From the NCBI GenBank assembly GCA_023257035.1, contig JALRDI010000361.1, forward strand, positions 1 to 8,498: DNA of 8,498 bases, written 5' to 3'. This DNA is from Ilumatobacteraceae bacterium. GTDB lineage: Bacteria > Actinomycetota > Acidimicrobiia > Acidimicrobiales > Ilumatobacteraceae. A program made the position numbers and the translations under genes. Positions 6,244 through 8,498 of the stretch are shown in pieces (positions within the stretch are counted from its first letter, which is position 1; every line of letters begins with the position of its first letter). The notes beneath the pieces were generated by a model. That model saw nothing but the letters and a program-made list of their open reading frames with translations. It was not told the origin of the DNA and made no database searches.

Positions 6244-6909
6244 TTACGTGTCGCTCTGAGTGTCGCGCATCGAATTCACCAATACCTCGCGATCAACCGT
6301 GATGAACACCGAATGCGCTTCGGCGACAAGTTGACCGGTTTCAACCACTGTCAACTCGCCAGTCATGATGACCTTTCGGCCATTTTGTTCGCCCGCTCGT
6401 ACCCGGCAGGCGAGCCGAGTATGTAGGGGAGTGCCGGCTCGATAGGTGATGGTCAACTGTCCTGTGAATGCGGTGATACCAACGACACCTTGCACGAATC
6501 CAAAGATGTCATCGAAGAGCGCGGAGACAACCCCGCCGTGTGATCGTCCTGGAGCACCCTCGTGGGCAGCTCTCAGCGTGACGTACGCAACAATGTCGTC
6601 GCCCTCGCGATGGATCTCCGTGTCGAGCCCCCAAGGTGAAGCATTCCCCGACACAGGACGATCCGGATACGTTTCGCCAACCGGGCCTTGTTCGTAGTTG
6701 TATCGGCGGTGATCACCAAAGGTCGATGGATCGCGTCGACGAATTTCGCCAACATCGAAACGTGCAATGAGGTCTTCCAAGGTCTGCGCAGCCTCATTGA
6801 GAAGTGCTGGGTCTGAATGGTGGCCAGCGAACGAATGGCCGAGGTCGCGAATGGCCTGCCCAAATCGGGCTCGGCCGGCAAGAACTTCGTCGGAATCGAT
6901 GGGGGTCAC
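6244..6909 (-). CDS. Hotdog-fold acyl-CoA thioesterase (PaaI/THEM4-like) with N-terminal extension
   Basis: The product is 221 aa. The C-terminal half is a 4HBT-type hotdog domain: EGAPGRSHGGVVSALFDD (117-134) contains the HGG turn (124-126) and D133 at the position of the THEM4/PaaI catalytic acid. ITAFTGQLTITYRAGTPL (145-162) follows and EAHSVFITVD (197-206) closes the domain. Members hydrolyse acyl-CoA to the free acid and CoA. The first ~85 residues are predicted by eye to be mostly helical and charged, as in THEM4/THEM5-like proteins, and then lead into a NASPWGLDTEIH strand. The start is GTG 6909 because no internal Met is suitable; no clear Shine-Dalgarno is present. It reads in the same direction as sufU with 59 nt between them, so co-transcription with suf genes is possible but may be incidental. 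The substrate is unknown. Confidence 0.88.
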   Translation of the reverse strand: MTPIDSDEVLAGRARFGQAIRDLGHSFAGHHSDPALLNEAAQTLEDLIARFDVGEIRRRDPSTFGDHRRYNYEQGPVGETYPDRPVSGNASPWGLDTEIHREGDDIVAYVTLRAAHEGAPGRSHGGVVSALFDDIFGFVQGVVGITAFTGQLTITYRAGTPLHTRLACRVRAGEQNGRKVIMTGELTVVETGQLVAEAHSVFITVDREVLVNSMRDTQSDT

Positions 6910-6922
6910 ACCGAGAGATTGT

Positions 6923-6955
6923 CAGGTTCGGGTAGCGAGATCACAATCCGAACTG
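6923..6955 (-). other. Intercistronic hairpin between sufU and thioesterase
   Basis: On the minus strand CAGTTCGG (6955-6948) can pair with CCGAACCTG (6931-6923), giving an 8-bp stem with one bulged base and a loop of about 16 nt. There is no run of T after it in the direction of transcription, so it is not a classical intrinsic terminator. It could slow or partly stop transcription, or mark an mRNA processing site between the suf genes and the thioesterase gene. Confidence 0.35.
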
Positions 6956-6968
6956 AGGACTACCGCGG

Positions 6969-7412
6969 TCAGGCAGATTCGAGAGCTTGGCTCAGAGTGT
7001 TCCAGGCAAGTACCGCACACTTGATGCGAACCGGGAACTTCACCACACCTTGTAACGCTTCGAGATCGCCGAGTGCTGGGGCCTCAGAGGGCTCGTCATG
7101 GTGGTGGTCTTCAATCGACATCATGTGCTTGAAATGATGAATCAATGCTTCAGCTTCGGCAACCGACTTCCCTCGAACCGCCTGAGACATCATCGAAGCA
7201 CTGCTCTGAGAAATAGAGCAACCCTGACCACTCGTCTTGATGTCGCTCACCATTCCGTCTTCAATCAGCACGTAGAGCGTGATCTCGTCACCGCACAACG
7301 GATTGTGGCCATCGGCTGAAATCGCGGGAGGTGTTTCGAGTTCGCCTCGATTTCGAGGGTTGCGATAGTGGTCGAGAATGATTTCTCGGTAGAGATCTTC
7401 AAGTCCAGGCAT
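6969..7412 (-). CDS. sufU: SufU-type Fe-S cluster assembly sulfur-transfer protein
   Basis: The product is 147 aa, the usual SufU length. SufU is a zinc protein of the IscU/NifU-N fold. In Gram-positive bacteria it accepts persulfide sulfur from the cysteine desulfurase SufS and passes it to the SufBCD scaffold. The zinc-ligand set is complete: C40 and D42 in NPLCGDE, C65 in GQGCSIS, and C132 in RIKCAVLAW. The N-terminus LEDLYREIILDHYRNPRNRG is the family hallmark. The 18-21 residue insertion that separates SufU from IscU is expected before the last Cys, and the segment at about 92-112 (MMSIEDHHHDEPSE region) is rich in His and acidic residues. ATG 7412 is preceded by a weak GAGGA about 11 nt away. 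sufS ends 18 nt upstream in the same direction, supporting one transcript. Confidence 0.95.
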   Translation of the reverse strand: MPGLEDLYREIILDHYRNPRNRGELETPPAISADGHNPLCGDEITLYVLIEDGMVSDIKTSGQGCSISQSSASMMSQAVRGKSVAEAEALIHHFKHMMSIEDHHHDEPSEAPALGDLEALQGVVKFPVRIKCAVLAWNTLSQALESA

Positions 7413-7430
7413 AGTTCTTCAGGTCCTCGT

Positions 7431-8498
7431 TCACAATCCGAAAATGTCGTCAGCGCTCGTGAGGGCATCCGCGAGGATATCGACATCGTTGGTGTCGTTG
7501 TAGAGATACAAACTTGCCCGCACCGTTGCGTTGGCGCCGATGAGACGCATGAGCGGCTTTGCGCAGTGGTGGCCAGCCCGAACACAGACGTTGCGTTCGT
7601 CGAGAATCTGGCTCACATCGTGTGGGTGCAGGTCGCGAAATGCGAAACTCAACACGCCACCACGCTCTTCAACATTTCGAGGACCATGAATGACGAGGTC
7701 TGAGCCGAAACGCTCGGTCAACGTGTCAAGCGCGTATTGGGTGAGTTCCATTTCGTGGCGACGAATTTCGGCCATACCGATAGATGACAGGTACTCAACG
7801 GCAGCTCCGAGGCCGATTGCCTCGATGATCGGGGGAGTACCAGCTTCGAATTTGGCTGGAACCGGCGCGCAAGTAAATGAATCGAGCCGGACATCGTCGA
7901 TCATGTTCCCTCCACCTTGCAGCGGTGGAAGTTGCTCAAGCATTTCTGGTCGGCCCCACAGAACGCCAATGCCTGAAGGTCCGAGCATCTTGTGGCCTGA
8001 GAAGGCGACAAGATCAGCGCCCATCGCCTGAACGTCAGTCACCGCGTGCGGAACCGATTGGCAGGCGTCGACCATTACGACCGCACCGACGGCGTGTGCT
8101 CGTTCAACAATTTGGCTGACCGGATTCATCGTCCCGAGCACATTGCTCATCGCTGAGAACGACACAACCGAGGCCCCGTCGATGAGGTTGTCGAGATCGC
8201 TGAGATCGAGGCGGCCATCTTCGGTTAAGGGAATCCAGCGCAATGTGATGCCGCGCTCTGCAGCCATCATTTGCCATGGAACGATGTTCGCGTGATGCTC
8301 CATGTGAGTGAGCACAACCACGTCGCCACGATTCAAATTGGCGCGACCCCATGAATAGGCGATCAAGTTCAGGGCTTCAGTCGCATTTTTAGTGAAAACA
8401 ATTTCATTCGTGCTGTTGGCGTTAATAAATTTCGCCACGGCCGAACGCGCACCCTCGTATTTTTCAGTCGCACTCGCGGCCAACGTATAAGCACTGCG
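7431..8498 (-). CDS. sufS: SufS group II cysteine desulfurase, N-terminus cut by window edge
   Basis: 355 residues are visible. The frame is open through base 8498, where residues RSAYTLAASATEKYEG correspond to the conserved HR-x-x-HTLA region of SufS. Compared with E. coli SufS, roughly 50-56 N-terminal residues are missing, so the TTG at 8483 is not the start. This PLP enzyme removes sulfur from L-cysteine, leaving alanine and an enzyme persulfide for SufU. Motifs include THMEHHANIVPWQ, VDACQSVPH (cofactor-contacting Asp and Gln), the PLP lysine in FSGHKMLGPSGIGV (visible residue about 170), FEAGTPP, and the active cysteine in VRAGHHCAKPLM (about residue 312). The RAGHHCAKP loop marks the SufS (group II) rather than the IscS type. 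It is followed 18 nt later by sufU. Upstream sufBCD genes would be expected just outside the window, by analogy with other actinobacteria. Confidence 0.96.
   Translation of the reverse strand, partial: RSAYTLAASATEKYEGARSAVAKFINANSTNEIVFTKNATEALNLIAYSWGRANLNRGDVVVLTHMEHHANIVPWQMMAAERGITLRWIPLTEDGRLDLSDLDNLIDGASVVSFSAMSNVLGTMNPVSQIVERAHAVGAVVMVDACQSVPHAVTDVQAMGADLVAFSGHKMLGPSGIGVLWGRPEMLEQLPPLQGGGNMIDDVRLDSFTCAPVPAKFEAGTPPIIEAIGLGAAVEYLSSIGMAEIRRHEMELTQYALDTLTERFGSDLVIHGPRNVEERGGVLSFAFRDLHPHDVSQILDERNVCVRAGHHCAKPLMRLIGANATVRASLYLYNDTNDVDILADALTSADDIFGL

Noticed and set aside
6923..6955. Intrinsic terminator after sufU
   Set aside because: The stem is weak with a bulge and a large loop, and no T tract follows on the minus strand; kept only as a low-confidence hairpin.
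8481..8483. TTG at 8483 as the start of sufS
   Set aside because: The frame continues upstream with conserved SufS sequence to the window edge, so the gene is truncated by the window rather than starting here.

Overview
The window looks like a compact stretch of chromosome from an actinomycetote, plausibly a mid-GC environmental lineage such as Acidimicrobiia. This is an inference from gene content: an F420-type luciferase-like oxidoreductase, an actinobacterial-style acyl-CoA synthetase, SufS paired with a SufU scaffold, and an EHN-type epoxide hydrolase. Start codons are often GTG or possibly TTG, and intergenic space is minimal. No tRNA, rRNA, CRISPR array, insertion sequence or phage gene is visible. 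All genes read as intact, except the two cut by the window edges.

Layout from left to right. (1) Positions 1-2421 hold a five-gene leftward cluster. In transcription order it encodes a PaiB-like FMN-binding protein, a RimJ/RimL-type GNAT acetyltransferase, a small zinc-ribbon protein, a nitroreductase and a PaaI-type hotdog thioesterase cut by the left edge. Junctions are 1 nt, about 34 nt, about 19 nt and a 4-nt ATGA overlap. (2) Positions 2422-2498 are a short divergent promoter region with two small palindromes. (3) Positions 2499-3665 encode a rightward epoxide hydrolase with its catalytic residues. (4) Positions 3667-5226 encode a leftward AMP-forming acyl-CoA synthetase, meeting the epoxide hydrolase tail to tail with 1 bp between stops. 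(5) Positions 5227-5349 are a second divergent promoter region. (6) Positions 5350-6243 encode a rightward LLM-class oxidoreductase. (7) Positions 6244-8498 hold a leftward group: SufS (cut by the right edge), SufU, then a second hotdog thioesterase. That thioesterase's stop abuts the LLM gene's stop with no base between.

Functionally the window joins two themes. One is CoA-ester and xenobiotic chemistry: acyl-CoA synthetase, two thioesterases, epoxide hydrolase, nitroreductase and F420/flavin oxidoreductase. The other is iron-sulfur cluster assembly (SufS/SufU). I see no clearly unprecedented system. The most interesting arrangement is the PaiB-GNAT pair, which resembles the Bacillus paiA-paiB operon but with a different GNAT subfamily and extra redox and thioesterase partners downstream.
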